Assembly (NCBI GenBank): GCA_019925095.2
Contig: CM034392.1
Span: forward strand, 21,744,387 to 21,808,386
DNA length: 64,000 nucleotides
Reading direction: 5' to 3'
Source: Dendrolimus kikuchii
Lineage: Eukaryota; Arthropoda; Insecta; Lepidoptera; Lasiocampidae
Shown here: piece by piece, positions 54,325 through 64,000 of the stretch
Layout of the letters: each line of letters begins with the position of its first letter
How positions within the stretch are numbered: position 1 is the first letter of the stretch
Notes under the pieces: model-generated
Told to the model about the DNA's origin: nothing
The model's input: only the letters and a program-made list of their open reading frames with translations
Databases searched by the model: none
Position numbers and translations under genes: made by a program

Positions 54325-55065
54325 CATCATGTTTTTTTTTATCACGCAGGGGCAATGCTTTTCTGGGGGTTTGAAAACGTTGTCAATTACCTTTAAAAAT
54401 TACCGGTATTATTAACGCTAAAAAACTATTAACGTTATACTTTTTTACCGGTAAGATGGCTTTAAACAACGATAAGTTTTATAACGATATTTATTTTTAC
54501 CGTTATCTGACATTAGCATAAATAACGATACCACATTTTGACTGGTATTTCAAGCCGTGGATTTTCTGCACTATTTTATGGGAAGACCTTGGAGGAGGCC
54601 ATCGGAGGGTGTGTAGGACTGTTAACGGCCAGTACTCCACGCTGTCTTCCGAGCGGAAGAAGTCACGAAGAACCAATCGTCAACCCACTACACTTAAACC
54701 TATGTTCTCAATCTTCGTTTTTATGAGGCGCCACGGGAACTAGTGTCGTAGACACTACCGTGATGCCTCTACACATGGCTAGCCTAGAGTGCGTCGGGGT
54801 CGGCTACCCTACCTCCATCGATTGGAGGGTAATTTCGCGGAGGTCCCCTGACTCCCATGATGAAATTTCAAGGGAGGACGTGCGGGCACGGGTGCCTTCG
54901 AGACGTGACCTGACGTGCGTAACCAAACGTTACTATCGTGAAATGGATTTTAGGGTTTTAGTTCTTCTTGTTCTAGATTTAACAGATATGACGATTGTAG
55001 ATGAATATGTCACAGACTTTTCTCTTAAATGGTGGGACCCTATATGCCCTTACACAATGGTGTGA
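54325..55065 (-). mobile_element. R1-type LINE 3' region, split by a hAT MITE
   Basis: Plus-strand T run (54331-54340), then CACGCAGGGGCAATGCTTTT CT as at 4345-4400, interrupted at 54365-54559 and continued with GC-rich DNA. On the minus strand GTAGTGGGTTGACGATTGG corresponds to TTTAGTGGGTA of other copies. No coding domain is recognised in 54570-55065. Confidence 0.5.
54365..54559. mobile_element. hAT MITE, 195-bp deletion derivative
   Basis: Reverse-oriented relative to 53262-53766. Ends GGGGGTTTGAAAACG and TTTCAAGCCGTG; flanks GCTTTTCT (54357-54364) and GATTTTCT (54560-54567) match in 7 of 8. It keeps about 100 bp from each end of the longer copy. Confidence 0.85.
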
Positions 55066-56039
55066 TATAATCGCGAAAACCTAAACATTAAATATGGACT
55101 CCATACAATATATAATATCTCATATTTACATAATGTTATGCGAATAATCTTTTCTTTAAAATAAAAGTCGCTTCTCCGAAACTACGCAAAGAATATTTAT
55201 TAAGTTTTGTGTAGTAAAATAGAGCTATTTTCTAGGGTTTACTCTAATTTTGTATAAATTACGGTTTATGCTAACAGCCAGCTGGCATAGACAACATAAA
55301 CGATTCATTATCTCGGGTCCCAGTTCTCGAACATTATCGAATAACAGTTAATACGTCTGGTTAGGATAGCGAACTCATGAATATGGAAATACTCGGGAAT
55401 CCATCTATTATTCTAACATAGTTCTAGTGTAAAATTTTCTATCGAATTTTATGAGTAGGGCTTTCATGAATATAGGTTATTCGTAGACGTAGTTTTATTC
55501 GATAATAATTTAAAATACATAAATTTCGTGTTCTTTTTTTTGTGAATGGTGACGCCTTCTCGCGATGTTGCGTAGTCTATAGATAACTTCACCTCATATG
55601 TCACTACAGCCGCCCACTCACCAGTAGATGGTGCCTGGACGCACGCGCGATATATGCGCCGTCGTTGGTCGTTGCTACACTCGTTGAGCAGGCGCACGTA
55701 AATAAATAATAATAATATTTAAAAACTTATCGAATAAATTCTATCTGGTGATTAAAAAATCGGCTCTTGAGCAAATACATAAATACTAATAAGTGTTGCA
55801 TTAAGTGGAAGGACTGTAAATAATAAGTTAATAGCCGACCGACTCCCCCTTGTATCCGGTGTCGTGGCGAAGAAGGTGATGAAGGTGTGGTAAACTTATT
55901 ATGATCTGACGGACGTACTATGAAAAGGTGAGGCATTTTTCATTAGCCGCTCCAGTGGTTGTTGTATGAGTTGTTTTGATTGCCATAATTTATTTAGGGC
56001 TCGAACGCTGGTTCATCATAGCCCCTATATATACTACCT
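55066..56039. other. No gene recognised
   Basis: AT-rich. A minus-strand block 55540-55690 with GGCACCATCTACTGGTGAG and an A-run end looks transposon-derived but cannot be assigned. Confidence 0.35.
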
Positions 56040-56590
56040 GTTATGGATATTTGCACGCCTTAAAAGGGAAGCTTGCAAAAAAGCAAACGGCTTACCCGGT
56101 GGAAGGTGGTTACCCTTGTCTATAGACATTTACAACACCACAAGCGAAATTGACGCATTCCTAGCCTTTACCAGCGGGATAGAGGGAATGAGATAGACGG
56201 AATAGGGGATAGGGGATAGACGGGTCAAACAGGAAGATTGGAGTATAAGAGATAATAGTATAAGGGAATGGAACAGAGGGATGGGACAGAAGAAGATGGG
56301 ATAGACGGATGAGACAGGTGGAGAATGGAATAGAGGAATTAGTATAAGGAAATAGAATAGGGCGATGGGATAGAAGAAAATGGGAAAGACGTAACGGACA
56401 GGTAGAATGAAATAGAGGTGATGGGATAAGAGAATGGAATAGAGAGATGGGACACGAAAGGTGGGATACGGAGGGGAATTGGGCCATCGGAAATTTCATT
56501 CACCACACGAAACACGATTAGCTCGTGCCTAACCGCTTCATACCGATACTCTGTGAAAGTGTGGTATCATACATATTAAATATAATGATT
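56040..56590 (-). repeat. Composite element with shared LINE tail and pyrimidine-rich minisatellite
   Basis: On the minus strand: head with CACGAGCTAATCGTGTTTCG, a 300-bp minisatellite of TCTATCCCAT-like units (56165-56470), then the tail GTTGTAAATGTCTATAGAC and a degenerate GGCC box ending near 56060. Better preserved than 6106-6590. Confidence 0.65.
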
Positions 56591-56986
56591 CCAGTGTGAC
56601 ACCATGTCGATTCGTGGTGTTTGAGATCGAAAACTTGTGTCCTTGGGGTATTGATGCCTAGAAGCTTAATCGAGACGTTGTCAAACTCTTGGTAGATGTC
56701 TTAAGAGACTACATTGTTGGCTGTGTTGCGATCAAACACAGAGTAAAGCTATTAAACTTTAAAAAAAAATCCTGACCGGTAAAAATGATTTGAAATTCAT
56801 TTTAGGGTCCTATAGTCATTTTGGCAAAAACTTAGGAAGTCGCGTGTAAATTCGTCCAGCTATGTATCCGTCTGTCTTGTCACCGTCATGGATGGATGAA
56901 TAAGTTACATTGTCTTCGTATCATATTAGCCATTAAACTCTTCCTAGTAAATTTTGAACAAATTAGACTTTCTTCGACACATACTA

Positions 56987-57294
56987 TCCGTACAGGAACG
57001 GAGGAAGAATACAATTTCCTGCGGCCGGGCGGCCTGTCGTAAGAGGCGACTTAACAACCCACAGCCAGTGGTAGGGCATTTGCCCAACTGGATGGCTACC
57101 ACCCCTGGTCTAAAGTATGTCACCATAACAACTTTGAGTTGTGTTCCGGCATTAGTGACCAGGTTCCAGTTTCCTTAAGAGAGCAGCAGCGTATTTGTAG
57201 CAACTTGCTGTTGTAAATGTTTATAGGCGATGGTAACCGCTTTCCATCGAGTAGGCCATCTGCCTGTCTGCTGATCTCCTTCCATAAAAAAAAC
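56987..57294 (+). repeat. S1 short retroelement, full length
   Basis: From CCGTACAGGAACGGAGGAAG to CTCCTTCCATAAAAAAAA; slightly diverged at the 3' half. Confidence 0.85.
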
Positions 57295-58139
57295 ATACGA
57301 ACATCCTAATAACTATTCAAATAAGAAAATAGATAAATAAGTCTCATATTCTACTATAAGTACATAACTGGAGAAATTACCGAACTTTCTTGGTGGGAGG
57401 AAATGAAGTCACTTCCGACAATAGTTTGAGGTATTATTGTATTTTCTATAGGTTTTTGAAGTATCAAATAGTAATAAACTTGTTTGTTATCAAATGCTAT
57501 AAGTGAAGGGATAAATTTGTAGTATATTTTTATTGCATATTTATATGGTATTTATTATTTATCTCTTATACATAAAGTGCCTAATGAGGGTGATATTGTA
57601 ATATACATCTTTATTAGGGTATTTTTATGATAATTAAGATTTGATTGATACATTAGATAGGCAACTAAAGGCGACATGGAACGGCTGGAACCGTTTATAT
57701 CTGTATCAAAATAAATCAATCCACAAATAATTATAAATTGTCTTACTAACACTAAACTAAAGAAAATATACAATTACTTATTTTTAAACAAAATTGCACA
57801 AAAATATAAATTAATACAAACCGTTGCTTTTTTATAAGAAACACCTAAAATAAAATATTAAAAATATATATATATATTTCCTAGAGGAGATAGACAACTC
57901 GCACGCAGCTCATTGTTTATTATAACACTTGATCGGATCAATGAGTAGTCAATTATTTTTAGTTTTATAATAATATCACACTAAAAAATCTCGCTGCTGG
58001 CTTCAGTCGTTCCTATTAAAGGAGAATCTCGATTTAAGATTCCTACGATGGTTTTCATCATTGGTAAAAATTGCAACGTATATACAATTTCTTAAATGAA
58101 TTAATATCAATATATCTATAATTCCATGTTCCAGAGAAA
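57295..58139. other. No gene recognised
   Basis: AT-rich DNA with no named repeat or coding frame. Confidence 0.5.
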
Positions 58140-58290
58140 TAATTTTATCTACTTTGTTATATTCACAAGTGTGGTAAATATGTAATAATATTCACATTAG
58201 ATCAGAAAAAGTAAGATGCATGCTTGTTGCCAGAATTTGAATCCACGTTCGTAAAATGAGACCCTGAACCATAATTGCTGTTTAGATTTG
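58140..58290 (-). repeat. Degenerate S3-like SINE
   Basis: TATTCACATTAGATCAG and TTGCCAGAATTTGAATCCAC parallel the S3 copy at 62916-63185 (ATGCACATTAGGTCAG, GCCAGGATCCGACC). The B box is decayed. Confidence 0.35.
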
Positions 58291-59824
58291 CCAACACAAT
58301 ATTTGAGATATCAGTAGTAAATAATGATAATTAAACACATTATGTAGTTGACCTACTTCTAAGAATATGGTGTAATTAAAGCATTTCCGTGACATCGTTC
58401 ACTTGCAGTTCGAATCTTGATCTCGTGGGACCTTTGACAGCTTCTAGTGGGGCATATAAATGGTAAATAACGTATGAAGTAATTGTAGAAAACGTTGCAA
58501 TAGAATCGTACGTACGTGATTCCTCACATAACTGACGTGGGGAATAAATAATGACTAGCTCCAACGCTTCGTGTGAAAAAAGCTAATTGAACTGGAAGAT
58601 TGATGGGTATAAGAGGAAGGTAACCAATAAAGAGATGAATGAATCGTGATGGACTACATAAAGATTTGTCGCGTGATAGAGGGACATATGCTACAATACA
58701 AAAGTATAGAAGTAGAAGATATACTTATGCTGCAGTTTCCAATAATAGGGAAAGATGTAAGGAAAAAAACAACCACATTACTTTCTTTAATAGCCGAGTC
58801 TGCTCTTGGAATGCTTCCTTGATGTCATAAAACACCATATTATGGTACATCCTAGACCGCTGCACCATTTAGCATCAGAAGAGACAGTGTTCAAATACAA
58901 GACGTAGGGATCTAAAGCGGCTGCTTTTGAAAAATCGCTTAGTGAAATTACCACGTAGTATACTGGTAGGTGTAAGACATAACACAAAATTCCACTTTAT
59001 TTTGATACTTGTCCTGTTCGTAATATGAATCTGCTAAAGAAGCCGCTTTACGCCCATAGTATTTGAGGTCCGTTTTCCTTCTTTTTTGTATGAACTTCAA
59101 CAGGTTTTTCAATTTTTTTATTAAAGGCAAAATTAAGGTTCTTTAATCCAAAATTTCTTTAGCTTCCAATTTTATCGTTTTGCTTACCGGTTTTCATAAA
59201 ACATCTGTTTTAGCATAGCTGACTCTCGTGCTGTTTATTTGCTACGTCACATGCGGACTTGAAACTTGAAATGGATGCGAAACTTCCTAACGCAGGTATT
59301 ACACGTTCAGCATATTTATCTACAGAACATGTTGACCCTCATTGTGTTGCTCAAGCACTGGCAACGCTTTATTGTCGTATAAAAAAGAAAAATATATTAG
59401 TGATTGAAAGGACATGCTATAGACCTGTCTTTTCAATTTAACAGGCATTTTCCGGTCACATACTTTTTATGACTTTATAAGCAAATATCCTCAACCAATT
59501 GACTTAAATAAAAAGGCACTATAAAACATCGTTATCATCTGTAACACGCTAACATTTATTCACTCCCCGGTTACATTATGATAGTCGCCCGTGCAGTGAT
59601 AACAGCCAGCAAGTGAGTATTATATGGTATAAGGACCCCATTACCGATGAAAATTGAACCGTACAAGACTTTAATATCTTTATTTTATTTTACCCTGGAT
59701 GGATTCCTTTTACAAAGTACATGTTTGACTCGTACATGAGCATAAAAATTTGCGATTCTACAGCACAGGGACATGTAGCCGTTATATCTATTATAAGTAA
59801 ATTTGAAATAAATGACTGTCTATA
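58291..59824. other. No gene assigned
   Basis: AT-rich. The open frame at 59259-59441 has a moderately protein-like start (EMDAKLPNAGITRSAYLSTE) but no splice context or family. Confidence 0.35.
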
Positions 59825-60345
59825 AGATTATAACGTTCTAGAAATGCCGTGTCTATACATTAAAGCTCTTTAGAAAAAGAACAACTGGAGTAGACTATAT
59901 AAACGATGAAGAACACGATGCATTTTTTTTAGAATTCTTGTCTCCTTTTCTGTTTGTTCGGGATTCACGTAAAAACTACTGGGCCGATTTCAATGAGGTT
60001 TTCGCTGATCGACAGCAAATTTTTAGAATTCAAATCTGCGCTATTTTTTACTTAGGGAATCCCGCGGAGCTTTTTCTGGGAATTATTTGAAATGGCCAGA
60101 TTGAAAAAAAATCAAATTCCAATGCGACTTTTTTACTGATCGATAGCAAATTTTATGTAATAAAATGTGTGATATTTTTATTCCGGGAATCCCACAGGAC
60201 TTTTCCCGGGAGCGGTTTGTAGTTGTTCGGGTGCATAAAAATACGCTTATTTCGACACAGTTTTCACTAAAACGATAGCTTCCATTTTCTTCATTTTTGT
60301 CGCGGGAATTTCAAGTCAAGCGTGGAAGAAGTCGCGGGCTGATCC
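59825..60345 (+). repeat. Dispersed repeat V, longest copy
   Basis: From ATGCCGTGTCTATACATT to GCGTGGAAGAAGTCGCGGGC, with two CCCGGGAGCGG-type GC boxes and an inner partial duplication (TCGATAGCAAATTTTATG). Confidence 0.65.
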
Positions 60346-60354
60346 TAGTTATAG

Positions 60355-60573
60355 ATATGAAACAAACGCACACATTGTATATCCCCAAGCGAAGCAAGTT
60401 ACGCTTGTGTTATGGGTAATATACAGGACCACTCTGGGGCTGATTCCAGACAGATAGTAAATAACAGGAAGTTCGTTTCCAAAATTTACCATGCCAGGAA
60501 TCGAACCCGGAGCCTCTGGGTTCCAGCGAGTTCAGCCGGCTAAGACTTAACCCGCTCAACCACAGAGGCCGTC
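60355..60573 (-). repeat. tRNA-derived SINE (family S2), intact promoter boxes
   Basis: On the minus strand both TGGTTGAGCGG and GGTTCGATTCC are perfect, as in 1982-2215. The 3' end abuts repeat V. Confidence 0.85.
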
Positions 60574-60589
60574 TAAAAAAATATCTTAT

Positions 60590-61015
60590 ACTAGCTGACC
60601 CGGCAAACTTCGTACCGCCTCAGAATCAATAAATAAAAAACGTTGATTTCTGAACGACGGGACAAACATCAAACGATTGACATTCAACAAAAATAAAGAA
60701 AAAAAAAATCACTTTTAAATTTAACTTGATTTTCGAACGACTTTTAAATTTAATTGATTTCTAAACGACGGCACGAACATCAAATGTTTGACAGGTAGGA
60801 ATAGTTTCTAAGGGAAAGCGCAATTGTTGTTTTTACTATATTCCAAGAGTTTTTTTCATATTTACGCAACTTTTAAACCTTCCCTGGACTTCCACAAATA
60901 ACTCAAAACGAAATTAGCCAAATCAGTCCAGCCGTTCTCGAGTTTTAGCGAGACTAACGAAAGATAGACATGAGGATTTCATACGGGTTCCGTTTCTACA
61001 AAAATATATATAGAG
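60590..61015 (+). repeat. Lepidopteran repeat Z, long copy
   Basis: ACTAGCTGACCCGGCAAACT TCGTACCGCC start, a direct repeat GATTTCTGAACGACGG/GATTTCTAAACGACGG (60644, 60762), AATCAGTCCAGCCGTTCTCG and a TATATATAGAGA end. Confidence 0.6.
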
Positions 61016-62034
61016 ACATTCAACAGACTTTAACAATACGGTGACAACATCGTAATCACTCTCGAAACTGTTTCATAATTCCATCGAAACTAACGTTGAT
61101 GTATTAGGTGAGAATGTAGGTCGCGATCTGTCAGCGAAAATTTCAGTGTAATCCATTTCGTTGGTTTGTGGTGCCAGGAAAACATTAACGTCACATTCAG
61201 TAACCGAAAAGGCAGTGACACGGTTCCCTTGATTATTTTTATTTTCGTGACTGTCTGCTTTGGATGTATTGACTTTATCTTTCATCTATTTTTAACTTTT
61301 CAGGGGCCGTTTATTTATAATAATTTACTCGTCTATAGTACCTGTCGCGCTTGTAGTTATATACTGTGTTCCGACTGCAATTTTAAAAGTAGCAAGTATT
61401 TTTTAATGAGCATTTGTGTATTGATTGTCTTGGTAGGTAGTTGATAGGCTTGTTAAGACATGTTTAAACGGTGTAAAAATTATTGACAGTATTTGCAGAC
61501 TTGACTTGTAGCAGTATTGACTTAAAGGCCATTTACATGGAGAGAGTATATCGCACGTTTTGGGGCGAAAATTAATATACTATTTTCGTAGGTGATTCTC
61601 TTTAGACAATAATCGCATTGACATGTTTACATTTAACCAAAAAACAAAAACTCGTCTTCGAGTATGTTATACGATAATCGTAAGGTAATTATCACCAAGA
61701 CTTTTGTTTACACTATGACACAAATCGTATTGAGAGTTCTCGACTTGCCTAAACTAGAACTCGTATGAGATTGTTTCAAATTCATGCGAGTATCTTACAA
61801 ATCAGTTTGAACCGATTTGAATGCCTTTCGAGCTCGGTGATGAGCACGATTTTTTTTTTGTTTACACAGAGACGTCAATATTCAATGACCACGGGCTTAT
61901 CGTCCTTCCACGTGCGACATCGCATGTTTAGTGTACATGATAATATTTTTTTCTTATTTTCAACAATTGTATCTTTGAGACAAGAAACTTTCTCCATGTA
62001 AATGCCCTTTCATTGGCAGTAATTTCATTAATAA
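61016..62034. other. No gene assigned; weak minus-strand exon candidate
   Basis: A minus-strand frame at 61073-61285 reads MKDKVNTSKADSHENKNNQG, FSVTECDVNVFLAPQTNEMD and YTEIFADRSRPTFSP before TGA. Composition is protein-like and acidic, and an AAAATAG precedes the ATG, but no family or supporting exon is seen. Confidence 0.25.
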
Positions 62035-62225
62035 TCTATATATAAAAATTTCTTGTCACAGTGTTTGACCGCGACGAACTCCGAAACTACTCAACTGATT
62101 TGATGATTTCATTTTGCTCTATTTGTTCCAACTTAGGACATAGGATAGGTTTCATTTTAATTTTTATTCAAAAAATATTTTTTTACTGAACTACAGCAAC
62201 GCGTAGCCAGTTTAGTTATAAAGAT
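62035..62225 (+). repeat. Short lepidopteran repeat (TATATAAAAATTTCTTGTCAC type)
   Basis: Start ATATATAAAAATTTCTTGTC ACAGTGTTTG, middle GAACTCCGAAACTACTCAAC TGATT, end with ACGCGTAGCCAGTTTAG. Common short repeat type of insects. Confidence 0.45.
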
Positions 62226-62249
62226 ATAAAAATATCCCATGAAACATTC

Positions 62250-62360
62250 ACTGTAATGGTCTTGTTCATAGAGAAGTAAGAATAAGTTTGAACGCTTCTT
62301 ATGGTTCTTAAAAAAGCGTTCAAACTTACTCAACACTCTAATAAGACCGTTAGTCCTTAC
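62250..62360. mobile_element. Hairpin MITE related to 2590-2698
   Basis: Outer pair CACTGTAA/TTACAGTG, then GGTCTTGTTCAT and AATAAGACCGTTAG, inner pair AAGTTTGAACGC/GCGTTCAAACTT. The word GGTCTTRTT is shared with the 109-bp MITE in the carboxypeptidase intron. Confidence 0.6.
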
Positions 62361-62915
62361 AGTGGGTACACAGAACGTCCAGGTTGAGACTGTTTTCGCT
62401 ACCGGGTGAATCCCTCACGTCCAACCAGCTGCGTCATTGGCGGCAACCAGGTTTACTTTAAAAATATTATAGCTTTTTAAGAATATTTCCGTTTCAACTG
62501 CGTTTTTGATAACAATAATGAGCACTAATCAGTGAACTTTGTCGAATATGAATGCTTAAGCACTAGTTAAAAAAAAACCTTGGTTGCAGCTAATGAGTCT
62601 AAGGCTTTTTTATCATTATGCGCGTTGCACAATCGCCCGCCAATAAGGAGAATTGCCCTACCACGCTATAGCGGCAAATACTAAAGCAGCGGATTTAGAA
62701 AACTACCCACATCAGAAATATAATATGTCAGGATTCAACAAGTATATCTAGAACAAGGGTATGTCTTATCTATTTGTAATATTGCATTTGTTTGCTATTT
62801 ATTTCTTGAGAATCACTTGTTGGGTTTAGATTTTCTCACAAGTGATTGGTTCTTAATATCTCTAGTAGCTAAAAGTAAAACGTTTTATATAAGGTAAAAT
62901 AGTAATGAAAATTTT

Positions 62916-63185
62916 CAACCCATAAACGTCCCACTGCCAGGCTCTTACCTGCCCATTGTAAAGGGGACGGATATACTGGCCACACTTCTCTAAGGCGTAT
63001 CTTGATGTTTAGCTTTCAGCGCGATGATTCCTTCTCCGTTCCACGTGGTTACTAACAATATGCACATTAGGTCAGGTACCTGTCTAATTGGTGCACGCGG
63101 CCCTGCCAGGATCCGACCTTACGACATTAGAAATAAAAATTTCAGACTAAGTGCGTTAGTCAGGAACCCATCGCGGCTTGTATAA
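62916..63185 (-). repeat. tRNA-derived SINE (family S3), diverged
   Basis: On the plus strand AACCCATAAACGTCCCACTG CCAGG (reverse 3' end), then GCGCGATGATTCCTTCTCCG and GCCAGGATCCGACC, a decayed B box. Confidence 0.7.
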
Positions 63186-63639
63186 GGTGCGTTTGTTATT
63201 TAATGTTGAATAATGGTTTTTGAGTTATAGTAATCGCATCTCATGTTCAAACTTCAGTGCACATTCTTGATATATGCTTATTGCCTTCTCTTTTTATGTA
63301 CTGGTATGTATCTATCTCTGTCCCTCGCAATTATGACTTACTTCACGAGGATGCCGCCACTGGGTCGTCGGATTCGCTTTGCGGTGTTAAATAGACAGAC
63401 ACGTAAGAAATCATAAATTTTTGCCAAGTGCAGTGAGTTGTTGGATCAACCTAAATGGCGGCCGCCTTGAAAAGTGATTGTTATTGTTTGAATGATTGTT
63501 TGAGCTGGTTTCAAAGTATGTGCAAGATATATACTTCGACAGGATTCTGGGTGAGTCTATATAATAGTCACTATATATTGTATTTATTTTTGTTTTTAGA
63601 CAAACATTTACACAACAACTGGAAGCAAGTAAATTCTAC

Positions 63640-64000
63640 TATTATCTTCAGGGGTTTCGTGTGTATGGAATATGAGGGATTTTTATTAACTTCGGATCCG
63701 CGCATACCAGATTTTTTGCCGATCCCGGCTCGCCGAGATCCTTCCCCCTCGGGCTTTATATTACCCGTCGCCCGTTCTTAAATAGTGCATTGTGTCGCCC
63801 TATGGTGGGCATCATTAGATTCAACTCCCCTTCATGGCAACAGTCCAGCCGAGTAAAACTCCCTAAGGAGCTCCCTCGAGCAAGTTGCTCCCCGGGCTCG
63901 AGCGCCTTCGCGAAGCGAAGGCACTCGTCCCAAAAACCCCAGTAGAGTTGTAAGGTCTTCGGACCAACAACATAAAGTCAAGTCCAAAAAAAATCCAGAT
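63640..64000. other. GC-rich block at the window edge, unassigned
   Basis: From GGATCCGCGCATACCAG the sequence turns GC-rich and continues to the edge. It holds a hairpin GCGCCTTCGCGAAGCGAAGGC and CTCCCTCGAGCAAG. An open frame (63455-63781) ends in it with PIPARRDPSPSGFILPVARS. It could be the 5' part of a LINE; no domain is visible. Confidence 0.3.

Noticed and set aside
59259..59441. Possible exon (MDAKLPNAGITRSAYLSTEH)
   Set aside because: Short, single, without splice or family support.
63455..63781. 108-codon protein at the right edge
   Set aside because: Half AT-driven, half GC block; no domain and no splice context.

Overview
The window looks like AT-rich, gene-poor nuclear DNA of a moth or butterfly (Lepidoptera). 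The grounds are the overall base composition, short introns with GT..AG borders, and dense interspersed repeats whose 3' ends and coding remnants have the form of insect RTE, R1, Jockey/CR1, Penelope, hAT and Harbinger elements. The species cannot be told from the sequence alone. Nothing bacterial or viral was seen. All family names below rest on motif recognition, not on a database search. HOST GENES: The clearest gene is the 5' part of an M14 (carboxypeptidase A/B-type) zinc carboxypeptidase on the minus strand. Exon 1 (5535-5690) has a signal peptide and the start of the activation peptide. Exons 2 (1597-1727) and 3 (1437-1515) complete the activation peptide and enter the catalytic domain; the rest lies beyond the left edge. 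Two further minus-strand terminal exons (8125-8359 and 18231-18652) look like real coding sequence but I cannot name them. LAYOUT: 1-5.7 kb holds the carboxypeptidase exons, with intron 1 filled by a tRNA-derived SINE, a hairpin MITE, a 74-bp satellite array and LINE tails. 6-12.5 kb holds LINE remnants, including an R1-type piece beginning at its YADD box. 12.7-17.8 kb is a nest of elements: a hAT-like element with an 8-bp target duplication that contains a self-nested short retroelement, and a Penelope-like element forming a 369-bp-arm palindrome. 19.8-37 kb is dominated by short retroelements (family S1 here), 5'-truncated RTE copies, an orphan retroelement-associated domain at 23.4 kb, a 118-bp perfect AT palindrome and a solo LTR. 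41.5-55 kb holds an RTE copy with a 17-bp target duplication, a Harbinger relic with terminal inverted repeats, an R1-type 3' half, a second solo LTR, a tandem-repeat-bearing TIR element, a second RTE copy with a 17-bp duplication and two hAT MITEs. 55-64 kb is sparser, with SINEs, LINE tails and long unannotated AT-rich DNA. HOW THE ELEMENTS RELATE: Autonomous-type remnants and non-autonomous families appear to share machinery. At least three families (S1, a LINE with a recognisable reverse-transcriptase C-terminus, and a pyrimidine-rich composite element) end in the same 3' tail, which suggests trans-mobilisation by one LINE. The RTE copies form a 5'-truncation series bounded by readable target-site duplications. 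No complete, intact transposable element open reading frame is present.
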